In this document: positions 35,301-47,300 of the stretch, in pieces
Position numbering within the stretch: position 1 is the first letter of the stretch
How the letters are laid out: the number at the start of each line of letters is the position of its first letter
Assembly: GCA_013396915.1 (NCBI GenBank)
Contig: VWZL01001357.1
Coordinates: forward strand, 441,020 to 505,019
Reading direction: 5' to 3'
Length of the DNA stretch: 64,000 nt
Source of the DNA: Stercorarius parasiticus
Lineage: Eukaryota; Chordata; Aves; Charadriiformes; Stercorariidae
Made by a program: the position numbers and the translations under genes
The notes under the pieces: generated by a model
What the model was told of the DNA's origin: nothing
The model's database searches: none
The model's input: the letters and a program-made list of their open reading frames with translations, nothing else

Positions 35301-38300
35301 TCTCCTTGCTTTTTCTCCTGCCTTCTTGAAAAATTCCTTGCTTTTGCCCATCACGGTCCTGCCCGGGGTAAAATAAGTGTCTAATTGTCTTCGTGTGCTT
35401 TGATGCCTTCCAAACTGGGGCCATATTGCTTGAGCAGGAGATTAAAAAGCAGAGACTTTTGCCTGCAGTGTCATTATTTTGGTTTGGTATTTGCTTTTTT
35501 GTTCAAAGCTCACATTTTGTTCTGGGCTCACTATAAAAATAAAAGAGATCCACCCATGGTAGATGTGGGCAAAACGGTCCTTCTTGGCCAGAGAGGGATA
35601 GAAATTTTCCACCCAATATGAAGACATGAAGCAGTTGCTGTTAAGAGTGATCCAAAAATATTACCCAACCATAGCCACATCTAGGGGCTATTTTCATACA
35701 TTCTCTGTCTTTTTAAGGGGTGGGATTTTTTTGGTGATCCATCTTCATGACACACATGGTCAGGTGCGTGGGCAGAGGGGCACACTAAGCTGTGAATGGC
35801 TACTTCAACGCAAAGGCACCGGCATGCAGATGAGAGGATAAAGCAGATGAAGTCAATCTGGCAAATATGGCGTTGGTATGAAATAATGATGGGAGACATG
35901 TTTTGAGACCACAAGAGAAACCTCACAATCTTGTAACAGTGGTGCCTTGCCCAGATCCTTATGCGTGCCCTGGGCCAGCCATTACCTGCTGTCTTTGGTA
36001 GGCAGAGAACGTCCTTTCCAGGTCTTCGAGGTCCAGGATTTTGTACACTTTTGTGTCATCTATGTCGGTCCACACGGTGCCTGCCAGCTTGTTCTGCAAG
36101 ACAGCGGGAGGATTGCAGGTTGGGGGTCCCCTCCCCACCTGCCCATGTGGCACCAGGTGGCCATCCGGCACCTCTGGTTTCACTGCTTGAATTATTGTCC
36201 GGTTTTACCTCTGGCAGTTTGGACCAGTTGAAGGACTTGAGGGCATTCGTCGGCTGTGGGATGCTCTTCTTCTTGAGGGCCAAGCCCAGAGGTGCTCCGG
36301 GGGGAGGCATCACCCCATCCAGGGGTGGGGGACCNCGGTGGTGGTGGAGGATGAAGGAGGGATCCTGGAGCTGGAGAAGGTAAAGGGCCACCAGGAGCTC
36401 CTGGTGGCAAGGGAGGTCCTCCAGGACTGGCAGCACAAATCGCCCTCTGGGAGGGAAAAAGGAGGGGAGACAGGTCATACAGAGTGAGGGGACGCCAGCT
36501 AAAACATGCCCCCATGCCAATTTTTAATTTTTTTTGCCAAAATTTAACTAGCATAGGAAGCACTCAAAGGCTCCAGCACTCCTGATGGAGGTCCCATGCA
36601 GCTGGAGAGGCAAAATCAGCCTGTCACCTGGCATGGACATCGTGGTGGCCCTCCCACCAAGCACCTTTTTCAGCCCCCTATGCAGCTCAGCCTCCAGAAA
36701 TCACCCCATGGTGTTTGCAGGGGGGTTGGGCCTGGGCCACAATGGTGAGGAGGATCGGGATCTCACCCTGCTCATCTCATGGAGCTGCGCCGTGAGATCT
36801 GCCACCTGCTGCTTGACCTGCTTGTGCTCGCTAGACTCCTTTTCCAGCTTCTCCTTCATCTTGTTCAGCGTCTGCATCATTTCTTCCTTCTCCTGGGCCT
36901 TGGCATCACACTCACGCTCCTTCTTCTCCAGCTTCTGCTGAAGTTCGGTGTGCTCTGAAACAGCCCCATGAGACCACTTTTGGGTGACAAACACTCCCCT
37001 TTTGGCGAATGGCAGCAGGCCGGGGACTAAGCCCCACACTGCCCTGCAGAGAAGCTGCACAGTTAAGAAAAGGGAGCATGTGCTATGCCTTAATACACCA
37101 GCCAGGGCTTCCCCATGAATATCTACTTCGCCTGTTTCCCTTGTGAGCCCCACAGCATGATATTACCTCAACCACTCAACAAGGCCTGCAGAGTCCATCC
37201 AGCTAAATACATGTATATGTTACCTGTTTAGGTTACTGTGCACACTAATATTCAAATTAACACCATATATCTGTCCATCACTCACCTTTACGCATTTTTT
37301 CTGCTTGCTCTTTCCACTGTTTCACTTCATTTTCATTGACTAACCTAAAAAGAAAAGACAAGTAGTACAATGAGACAATCTACCACAGTAAACAAGCGGC
37401 CATCACCAGCAAGAAACACAACTGAACAAGCCTGGGCTGTGGGATTTAGGGCTCACAAAGTGGTGTTTCCAAAACCTCTGTCTCTGCCTCCTCCCAGCAG
37501 GGTTTTGCAGGCTGGGATGCAGGGCTGTCTCAGCAGCTCCAGGGATGCTGACACGTCCAACCGAGGAGCAGAAACACCACTGGGTGACAGTAAGTGATGA
37601 ATAAGGCACAGTGGCAGCAGCAGTCAGGGGAAATCACTCACTGAGGACACAGAGGCTGAGCTTAATTCATCTGCACGTTGTGCTTAAGAGGTCAAAATGA
37701 TGCCAAACTGGCAGGGGTAACCCCCAGCCCTGTCCCTCTTGCCTGCCAGAGCAGGAGGCAGCAAAGCCACAGTGGCCCCTGTTGGTGCTGCTCAGAAGCC
37801 AGCCCTGGGAAAGGCAGGCAAGCACTTACATTCGTACAACGTTTTTAATATTGAAGTTTTCCAGGGGAGTGGCGTCGGGGTCCTGCCCTTTGTCACTCTG
37901 GATGACGATCTGCTGCACGATCCTGTCGAGCAGTAGCCAGTACTGGACAGTGTTGCCGCTTCTTTTATCTGGAGAGGAAGGAGGGAGAGATTGAGGGGAG
38001 CAGCAGGGAGGTCACTGCTGCCCCTGGGGAGGAGATCTGGGCTGCTAAGTCCCTGGCAGCCCCGGGTTTCCTTGCCTCCCCTGGGACTTACAAGGCATTT
38101 GGAGACAGTGGTGCAGGATAGACATAAAGTGCGGGTATGCCTCGGTGTGTGTCAGCCTCTTCCTCGTCAGCTCAAACATCTGAGTCGCACTTTTGGTGTC
38201 AATGTGGACCTGTAGATGGGAGCGAAGCAAGGTCAGGCCATCAGACTGGTGACGGCACCACCTGTTTCCCAAGTCTCAGCTCCAAACCCCATGAGCCATT

Positions 38301-41300
38301 CCCACCCCATACCTGATGAACAGACTAGCCCTACTGGCCTGCAAGGGGCAAAGAGCTCTGACTGGCAGCCAGGGGAGAAGAGGGATGAAGCAGTCTGTAG
38401 GATGAAGGTTGCAACAAAACTAGGCAACAGGAGACAGATTTCCGAACTCCAATTTTATCCACAAGACTGCACTTCGTCCCAGGCCACATAGCCATTTTTA
38501 AAAGGAACGATAACATCAAGCGTCAGCATCTGCATCAGCAATGTTCATACTCACCAGCTCAAATCTTTTGGCAAATTCCAGTTCATCTTCATTTCTAAGC
38601 ATTTCAAAAAAATCTAAGTGCCTAAGGAAAGAAAGGGGGGGAAAAAAAGACTGTTAAAAGCAGATACAAATGTGACTAATAAATTGCAGGCAGCCAGTCT
38701 GGCAGCAGCTCAGAGACAAGCAGGACTTGAAACATCAACTGGATCTTCAGTCTCGAGCTCCCAGTCGTTACAGCCTAAGAAGTCTTTTGGGATGAGAAGA
38801 GGAGGAGGAGGGCTGGCAGCATCCCCCAGGCTCCAGAGAGCACATCCTTCCCAGTTCAACCCTACGTCAGAGCGCAGTAAAACCACACGGGAGCTTTCCC
38901 TCCCTCTCTGGTGACAGCAAAGAATTTCCTCAAAAGGGGCGAGTAGACCCACGTGCTTTCCCCAAAGGCCAAGTCCAGAAACCAGAAAGCAAGGGGGCAA
39001 GGCAAGGACAAAAACAACCAGCGGTCTGGGGTCACTACTCACCGGTCGAGGGTTGAATTTTCATGCTCTCTTAGTTTATCAATGACTGGCTGGATCCCGA
39101 GCATGAGAAATTCATATCTCAGATGGAGTCTGAAATCCAAGCTTTCCTGCAAGGAAAATTTGGGGTCAACACAGCAAGATGCATGTCTTCAGAAATAAAA
39201 ACATACCCCAAACCCACCAAAACACCTCCCTCTCCAAGAGCCCTGGTGCTCACCACGCCTGCCCCCTGGCTCAGGACTGCGTTGATGAAGGACATGATGG
39301 CTGTCTTGAGGCTCACTTCATCCCGATACCGTCCTGTGCTCTTGTCCAAGTCATTGATCAGTGTCTGCCAAACATGTAACGTCAATTAAATGCCCATTGA
39401 CAGCCCAAATACTGCACAAATGGCCAGGGGACACATGCAGGAACAACTCCTTGTGATGCTCCTGCAGCCCCTGTAGCAACCTGCTGGTGATGGATCATCA
39501 GATGCTGCCTGCTGCAACGCAGCCCACCCCAGCACCTGTTTAGGCTAACATCAGCCCATCCAGATGTGCTACAGCCTTGCAGAGCTGCAATCCCAGTGAC
39601 CCTGCACAAGCAAGCGTTTTTTTGTGGGGTCAGTTCTGCCTTAAATAACTGGTTCCTTACTCTTTGCTCAGATGCACATCTCATCAGACACAGTTCTGGA
39701 GTAATTCCCAGAGTATCTAAGTTGCAAACGGCCATAATAAATCATTTGCAAGCAGCATTTAGATATCCAGGAGGAGTAAGGGACAAGAATGCCAAATTTC
39801 AGGAGCCGACGGGCAAGTTGAGACCCACCTACCTGAAAACGAGTCCGTTCGCTGGCGTATTTCTGGTAGTGCAGCATCGCCTCCAGTACCTTTTTGTGGC
39901 CCCCAGGAACCAGGCACACAGCGCCCATGATTTCCAGCACTGCCACCTTCGTCTTAACATTCTCTGTGCTCAGACTCTGAGCAATTACGTTAATACTCTC
40001 CGAATGGGCCAGGACATGAGCCCGGCCCAGGGAGTTGTTCATTAGTGCTTTTATACATCCAATGAGCGAGGTATGTATTCGAGACTCTGCCGTCTCATAG
40101 TCCATGCTTTTGAGAAAGTTCAGAATACATGACAAGCCATCCAGGTCGATGAACCGGGTTACAAACCTGTCAGAAAGAGGTTAAAATGACATGCTACAGG
40201 ATGCTTTTGCTCTCAAACAGGGCTGACTTGTCTGTTGTTGCAAACCCAGAACCTTCTTATCTATTTTTTCCTGGACTTCGGATAACAGAAAGCCTGCAAG
40301 TTTAGAGCACAGGGACGAGGTTGTGAAAATCTTAACAATTTGATTGATGCCCCATAGCATAGGCAACCAGGCATCTCCTGCACAAGGTTGTCCAGAGTCA
40401 GGATACTTGGAAGAGGACCAGCTAAGCCTGGGGCGCAAGCCCCACAGTGGAGGTTAGGAGTTTGCAGCCACGCTGCTGCAAAACCTTGCCAGTCCCCAAC
40501 CTGAGTCTTAAATCTCACTCACTTGGGACCAGTTTTGCACAGGACTGGAAGAAGCTCCCAAGCCCTGGAGTCACCTCCTCATCAGCTGCAGACACCCCAA
40601 GGTCAGCCAAGTCCATGTCCATGTCCATGACGCTTATCAGCCCTTCTGCCTCCTGCCATCTCTCCTGCCTCACCATCCACATCCTTCTCCTCCCTTAGGC
40701 ATATCTCATCAATTTTAAGGGATTTCTGATTTTTATCATGACTTATAATGCTGCTAAATAGAAAGCAGACAGCAAACACACGGCAGTGCCCCAGGCAGAT
40801 TGAGTAGAGCAGGCAGACATAACACTGCATGCTGCTCAGGCATTTTAGAACCTCCCTGCCCAATGCCATCCAGGCTGGGTGTATTCTGGTTTGGCAAAAG
40901 GCACTGGCTTGGAAAGCAAATGAGGCAAGAACATCCCAGCACTGGGATGATTTTAATTTGAAACAAGCCATGCTGATGTGCAGCAACAAAACGGGTAATT
41001 GCAGGCTTGGGGAAAACTGATTTCTCTGCTTCAAAGCCTGCTCTTCTTCCAGCCAAAGTCAATAGGAAATTTGACATTCACTTCCCTGTGAGCAAAAGCA
41101 GGTCCAACAGGTAAAATTTTCTATAGAGTCTGCTGGATCTTTCTGACTTCCAGTGAAACAGACTCGCAAACCACTTTGAAAGACTTTGCAAAGTTTCATG
41201 GCTGGGTACCAGTCCTGCTCCCAGGGGAACTGCGGGGAGCCAGCACCCAAGAGGTCCGGGTTTCACAGAGAGCGGGTGCTCATCCTTGACTCTGGAAAAT

Positions 41301-44300
41301 TCTTACCAAGTACGATCACCAGAACCATTGCAAAAGAGAAATGGAAGAGGGGAATGTATTTGCAAGCAATAGCAAATTTGTTCTTCCATAACCAGACCAG
41401 GTCATGCATTTCTTAATGAAACATCTTCCCATCAGATAATGTTGACCTGAGGCATCTTAAAGGTTTTGCAGATGCGTGCATGCAGACTCCAGAGAAACTG
41501 AATTTAGGAAAAATTACAGACATTCAGGAAGAGTCCCACCCTTTTTTTATCCTCCCCATCAAAACCTCCTAGCAATATTTTTTTTTGTGCTTTTCATAGA
41601 AGCCTGAAGATTCATGTGATTTTATTCCTTTAAAAAGTGCAAGAGAAGTTGAAGTTGTAACAAAGGGCCTGGTTGACCAACAAAAATTAGATGTTTTTTT
41701 ATCAATTCAATCTAGAAGGAATTTTTACATCCTGTTCCAATGAGAACAAAAGCAAATTTGAAAAAAAAAGTTGCCTGATTTGCCTGAACAGATGTGGCTC
41801 CTGGTGGCCCTTGGCCACTAAAAGGACCAACTTAAAGGAACAAAATGACAAGAGGTGAACTGAAAAAAACCAAGTGCTGTTTTAAGGTCCTTGCCTCCCT
41901 CGTCCTGTGCAGCACCATTAATATTTCTGTTTAACCCCCAGCTTTTTTGGATTTGAGTTCTCTCAAATCCAAAGCCATGACCTCAGCAATAAAGCCAGGA
42001 AACACAAAGGAATTACCTCATTGGTTTTGTCCGCAGTGCAGTCTTCAAACTTTCGATTGTTTTATTTCTCTCCTCCTCATCTTCTTTTTCCAAGGCGATC
42101 AGTGATTTTCTCTGCAAGGAGAAAGGCAGATGTGAGAGGGGAGCTCTCCCTGCAAAGCTTGCACCTAAAGAGCAGGAGCACCTGTCGCCCACCATGCCAA
42201 GCTGTTGGGACAGAGCTGGGACCTTAAACTGACTCTGGAAGTCTAAAAGTCCAGATCCTTATGGCAGTCATAGGACTTGGGAAAAGGGGCAGTTTGGAAA
42301 AAACCCTGCAGTCTGCAAGGAGACGGCCTGGACTGGGGACAGCAGTGTGAATGCGTTGTTTTAGGTTGAAGCATCCAGACAACTCACTACCACATGGGCA
42401 ATTAAGCTTCAAGTGTTTGGTGCATCACAAATGAATGACACACCAACCCACATCGGCTCTGAAGCAGTGTTGCTGATGGCCTTGCATCTCCCCGGCCACT
42501 TGGGTTTTGTTTCAAAGAAGCAGGAAACAAACATCGGCCAGCGCTGAGCAAGGCCACAGGAACCCAGCGCGCTCTTCTCCAAACCGGTCCTCATCCCCCA
42601 GCAAGCCCTGGTAGATGCTGGGCTTCACTGCTCTGAGACTACCGGGACACCTTGGGAGGACATGCTTAGCATTGTCCTGTGTGATCATTAAGTTCCAGAG
42701 TTAACACCCTGCAGGTAGGAGTGGTGTCACCCCAAATGGCTGACCTGGAACTCATACAGACAAGCCCATGTCGGAGGATGCTCGCAACTGTCCCCCTGCA
42801 ACTCTCAGACTCAGAGCAGCAAGAAGGAAAGGCTGCAATTCAGGCAAGGAGCATCCCAGCTCAGGGGCTCTGGATGTAAACCCTGGCATGCCCCCTACAG
42901 CCCATGACCCTCCAGGAAATACACTTTGCAAAAGGAAGAGGTAAATAAATGCATCACAGTACCACATAAGAAAGTGTCCGGCTGAACCCCACTCAGAGAC
43001 ACTGCAGGTGACCTCTGGGTGACATTAATCTCGATGTGTTTCCAGGGCTGGAGAGGGCTGTGAGGATGCAGGGGCCTAACCAATGCGAATTGGGGGTCCA
43101 CAGAGGGAAGGTGCCAAATAGGGGCAGGGGAGAAGGAGGAGTCCTTTAGCCTCCCCTGGTATGAATGCATCCCAACAGGTACCCATGTGCCCCCACAGAG
43201 GTGAGGGGCTCAGCGGACACCCCACAGCCCTGAGGGGACGGGATGCTGCAGTTGCCCTTGGGGTCAGCCATGTGGGTCCTGCCAACCCTGTCGCTTCCAG
43301 GTCTTCCAATGCAACCCACCGATGTGCATCCAGGCTGGGGACAGTGCAGGGGATGCCCCTGGCATCTCCCACACTGGATTTTGCTATCAGGCTGTCACTG
43401 AGGGCTGGGACCCTGGCTCCTGTGGCTTTACCTGGGTAGCATGGCTGCCTGCAGCCCCAGGCATGCACTTACAGCTTCCTCACCCCAGCTCATGCAAATA
43501 ATGCCACAGCTAAAGCAACACCCCAGGTGCCTCCTGCACCATCCGACAGCACTGGGCCCTTGGAGGTGTCAGGGTGAGCCCTGCCAGCACCAGCCAAGGC
43601 TAAGCCAAAGGAGGGGGAATGGGTCCCAGCAGATATGAAGAAATGTGTTGGCCCCTATGTTTAACCCAGCTCCTCTTTGGTAGCATGCCAGGGAGACACC
43701 CTCCAGGCATCTGGCAGGCTTTGATCACAAGCTCTGCTCAGCCTCAGGGCTTCACCTAAGCCCACAGCCAGCCCTGGGCATCCCTGCCTTCCCAGAGGGA
43801 AGCAGCACACTCTCTTCCTGGCTCACAGTCCCCTGCTACTCGCCTCCGTCCCCAGTCCCTTACCCAGCTCTACCTTCCCTGTCACCATGGCCCTGTGACA
43901 GCAGGGCAAACACGGGGGGGGGGAAGAAAAATGATGCTTTTCTTTTTCATTTTCCATGCTGCTCCCATCCCTAGTGCACTGGCCACGAACCTCACCACTT
44001 TCAGCCCCTGAAAGCAGGAGTGAGGATAGAGGGGGTCTGAACAGCACAGCCCTGCCGGAAATAAACTGCATTTCCTACAGAAAACAGTGCTATTTCTGTC
44101 TCACCCGCCACGATCTCAACAAGGAAGTATTTAATAAAATTCCATCTAAGAACGTCCCTCATAGGACAGACAACCCGCAGTGCCGTGTTTTGTGTTTTGC
44201 CATGGCTGCCCGGCACAGCAGGGTGTCTCAGGAGCAAGGGGTAGCAGGCATCCATGAAAAAGCACAAGAACTATCCGCTTCAAAGCAACCACAGCACCTT

Positions 44301-47300
44301 GGTGCCCCACTGGCATTGCACAATCAAACAGGCTCATTAAAAACCAGCCTGGTGGCTTTATACTTAAACCTGCTGTTTGCTATCTGTCTCACAGCCTCCC
44401 AGCCTGGGGTAAGATGAAATGCCCTTCCTGCCATAGAAAATGCCTGTTTTCCAGCTGTATCTTTTGGTCTAATGGATGATATCCTTAAGCCCTTACATTA
44501 CGGGTTTCTCAATTGCTGGGACAAATTGCAAGCTACTGCCAACTGCAAATTGTTGAGAGGTCCACAGACTCAAAAGGCTGAAAATAGCCAGGTCACACCT
44601 TTGTGGCTACAGCACTTGCCACCTTCTTGGGCACAATGCTGGATGTGCCACAGAATGTCACTGCAGCACTGCTCCTCCATACTTTGGGCAATACTTACAG
44701 CAGCCATTGAATTCAGCTGATCAATATAAAATTCCGGCCAGCTGGTGGCTCCTTTATTTTCTTCCTGGTCCTGGCAGGGGGGGAAAAAGTGAAACAAAGA
44801 CAGCGGATTAGTAGAAATATCATTAACATCCCCTGCCCTTCATGACCAATCACCTCTGAAGTGCCCTTGAGCTCTTGCATTACTTTATATCAATATAAGT
44901 GCAACTTTCTATATTCTGAGTTCACCACCAACAGCTCCAGCTATGGGAATGTTACCTGATTTATTGAACTATACACAATCTACAATATACCATCTGCCTG
45001 TGACCAAACTGCCCCATTGATACTGCATCAGTCTGGTTATCAGCTTTGGAGAAACCACTCTGAAATTCTACATCTAGATTTCTCTTGTGCCACCTCTACA
45101 GTGCCCTTGAAATTTTGGCTGTGTAGCCTTGATGAATGTGCTTTGTGGGGAGAAAAAGTGTCTCTAACAAGTAAAGAAGAGTGAATAAATGTGACACAAA
45201 CTAGGCTCCACTCCTGGAGCAGGATCATGACTTACCAACATCCTAAGAGAGACTCCAGGCACAACAGACAACTCCTCTGGCACCTTCATCAGCTGTTAGG
45301 AGGGAACATGCACCTGGCAATGTCCCCTGTTAAAGGATGTCACCCTGAGCCCATGATCTATGATACTGAATGATGTAGAACCTCATTTGCTCATCCTGGT
45401 CTACAATTCCCTGCATGTGGTGGGACTCACAAGGATTTTCAGGTTCTACCATGTTCGTGTATGACACGACTGAAGGACCTCTGAGCCCAGCTCAGATAAA
45501 TTACGCTGCATGTCCTCAGGGATTGCTTGGAGCAAGTAGGCAGATTTTGAGGGAATACTTCAAGATCAACCCTTTCCCCCACTGTATTGACCTAAAAACT
45601 TACATCAAAAGAAGAAAAAGGATGCACAGCAGAAATGTCACACAGCTCTAGGCTGGAGTCAACTGAGTCGCAAGTTTAAAGGGCGGGGAAAATGGCCAGT
45701 CTGGATGAATAAGGAACTTCTGATGGGACTTAGGAATAAAAGGAGGGTTTACCACCTCTGGAAAAAGGGCCAGGCAACTCAGGAGAAGTACAGAGATCTC
45801 GTTAGGTTATACAGAGAGAAAATTAGGAAGGCAAAAGCCCAGTTGGAGCTCAACTTGGCCACTAACATTAAGGACAACAGAAAAAGTTTTTCTAAATACA
45901 TCAACAAAAAGAGAGCCAGGGAGAATCTCCATCCCCTTACTGGATGCAGGGGGGAAAAGTTGCAACCAAGGACGAGGAGAAGGTTGAGGTATTTAATGCC
46001 TTCTTTGCCTCCGTCTTCAACAGTCAGACCAGCTAACCCCAGGGGGTTCAGCCTCCGGAGCTGGAAGATAAGGATGGAGACCAGAACAACCCACCCACAA
46101 TCCAGGAGGAAGTAGTTAATGATCTGCTTCTGCACCTAGATGCACATAAGTCTATGGGGCTGGATGGGATTCACCCAAGAGTACTCAGGGAGCTGGCGGG
46201 AGAGCTCACCAAGCCTCTCTCCATCATTTATCAACAATCTTGGTCAACAGGGGAGGTACCAGATGACTGGAGGGTGGCTAATGTGATGCCCATCTACAAG
46301 AAGGGTCGGAAGGAGGATCCGGGGAACTACAGGCCTGTCAGCCTGACCTCGATACCAGGAAAGATCACGGAGAGGATCATCTTGAGTNNNNNNNNNNNNN
46401 NNNNNNNNNNNNNNNNNNNNNNNNNNNNNNNNNNNNNNNNNNNNNNNNNNNNNNNNNNNNNNNNNNNNNNNNNNNNNNNNNNNNNNNNNNNNNNNNNNNN
46501 NNNNNNNNNNNNNNNNNNNNNNNNNNNNNNNNNNNNNNNNNNNNNNNNNNNNNNNNNNNNNNNNNNNNNNNNNNNNNNNNNNNNNNNNNNNNNNNNNNNN
46601 NNNNNNNNNNNNNNNNNNNNNNNNNNNNNNNNNNNNNNNNNNNNNNNNNNNNNNNNNNNNNNNNNNNNNNNNNNNNNNNNNNNNNNNNNNNNNNNNNNNN
46701 NNNNNNNNNNNNNNNNNNNNNNNNNNNNNNNNNNNNNNNNNNNNNNNNNNNNNNNNNNNNNNNNNNNNNNNNNNNNNNNNNNNNNNNNNNNNNNNNNNNN
46801 NNNNNNNNNNNNNNNNNNNNNNNNNNNNNNNNNNNNNNNNNNNNNNNNNNNNNNNNNNNNNNNNNNNNNNNNNNNNNNNNNNNNNNNNNNNNNNNNNNNN
46901 NNNNNNNNNCATATGAGGAGAGGCTGAGGGAACTGGGCATGTTTAGTTTGGAGAAGAGGAGGCTGAGGGGAGACCTCACTGCCCTCCACAACTACCTGAA
47001 AGGAGGTTGTAGAGAGGTGGGTGTTGGCCTCTTCTCCCAGGGGAATAATGACAGGACCAGAGGAAATGGTCTGAAGTTGCGGCAGGGGAGGTTTAGATTA
47101 GATATTAGGAAGAATGACTTTACTGAAAGAGTGGTCAGGCACTGGAACAGCCTGCCCAGGGAGGTGCTTGAGTCACCATCCCTAGAGGTATTTAAGAAAC
47201 GTGTAGATTTGGCACTTCAGGGCATGCTCTAGTGACAGAGATTGTAGGGTTTGGTTTTTTTTTTTGGTTTTTTGTGTGTGTATGGTTGGACTCAATGATC

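Larger units (their letters stand above)
36447..44698 (-). other. DAAM1 introns of the GBD/FH3/coiled-coil part
   Basis: Short introns (about 107 to 485 bp) lie between the exons from 36.4 to 40.2 kb. Two longer ones are 40167-42016 and 42112-44698. I see no additional exon or repeat that I can name. The clustering of ten exons within about 4.2 kb reflects compact bird introns. Confidence 0.65.

Noticed and set aside
46244..46989. ORFs made largely of X residues on both strands
   Set aside because: They are artefacts of reading through the 522-base N gap.
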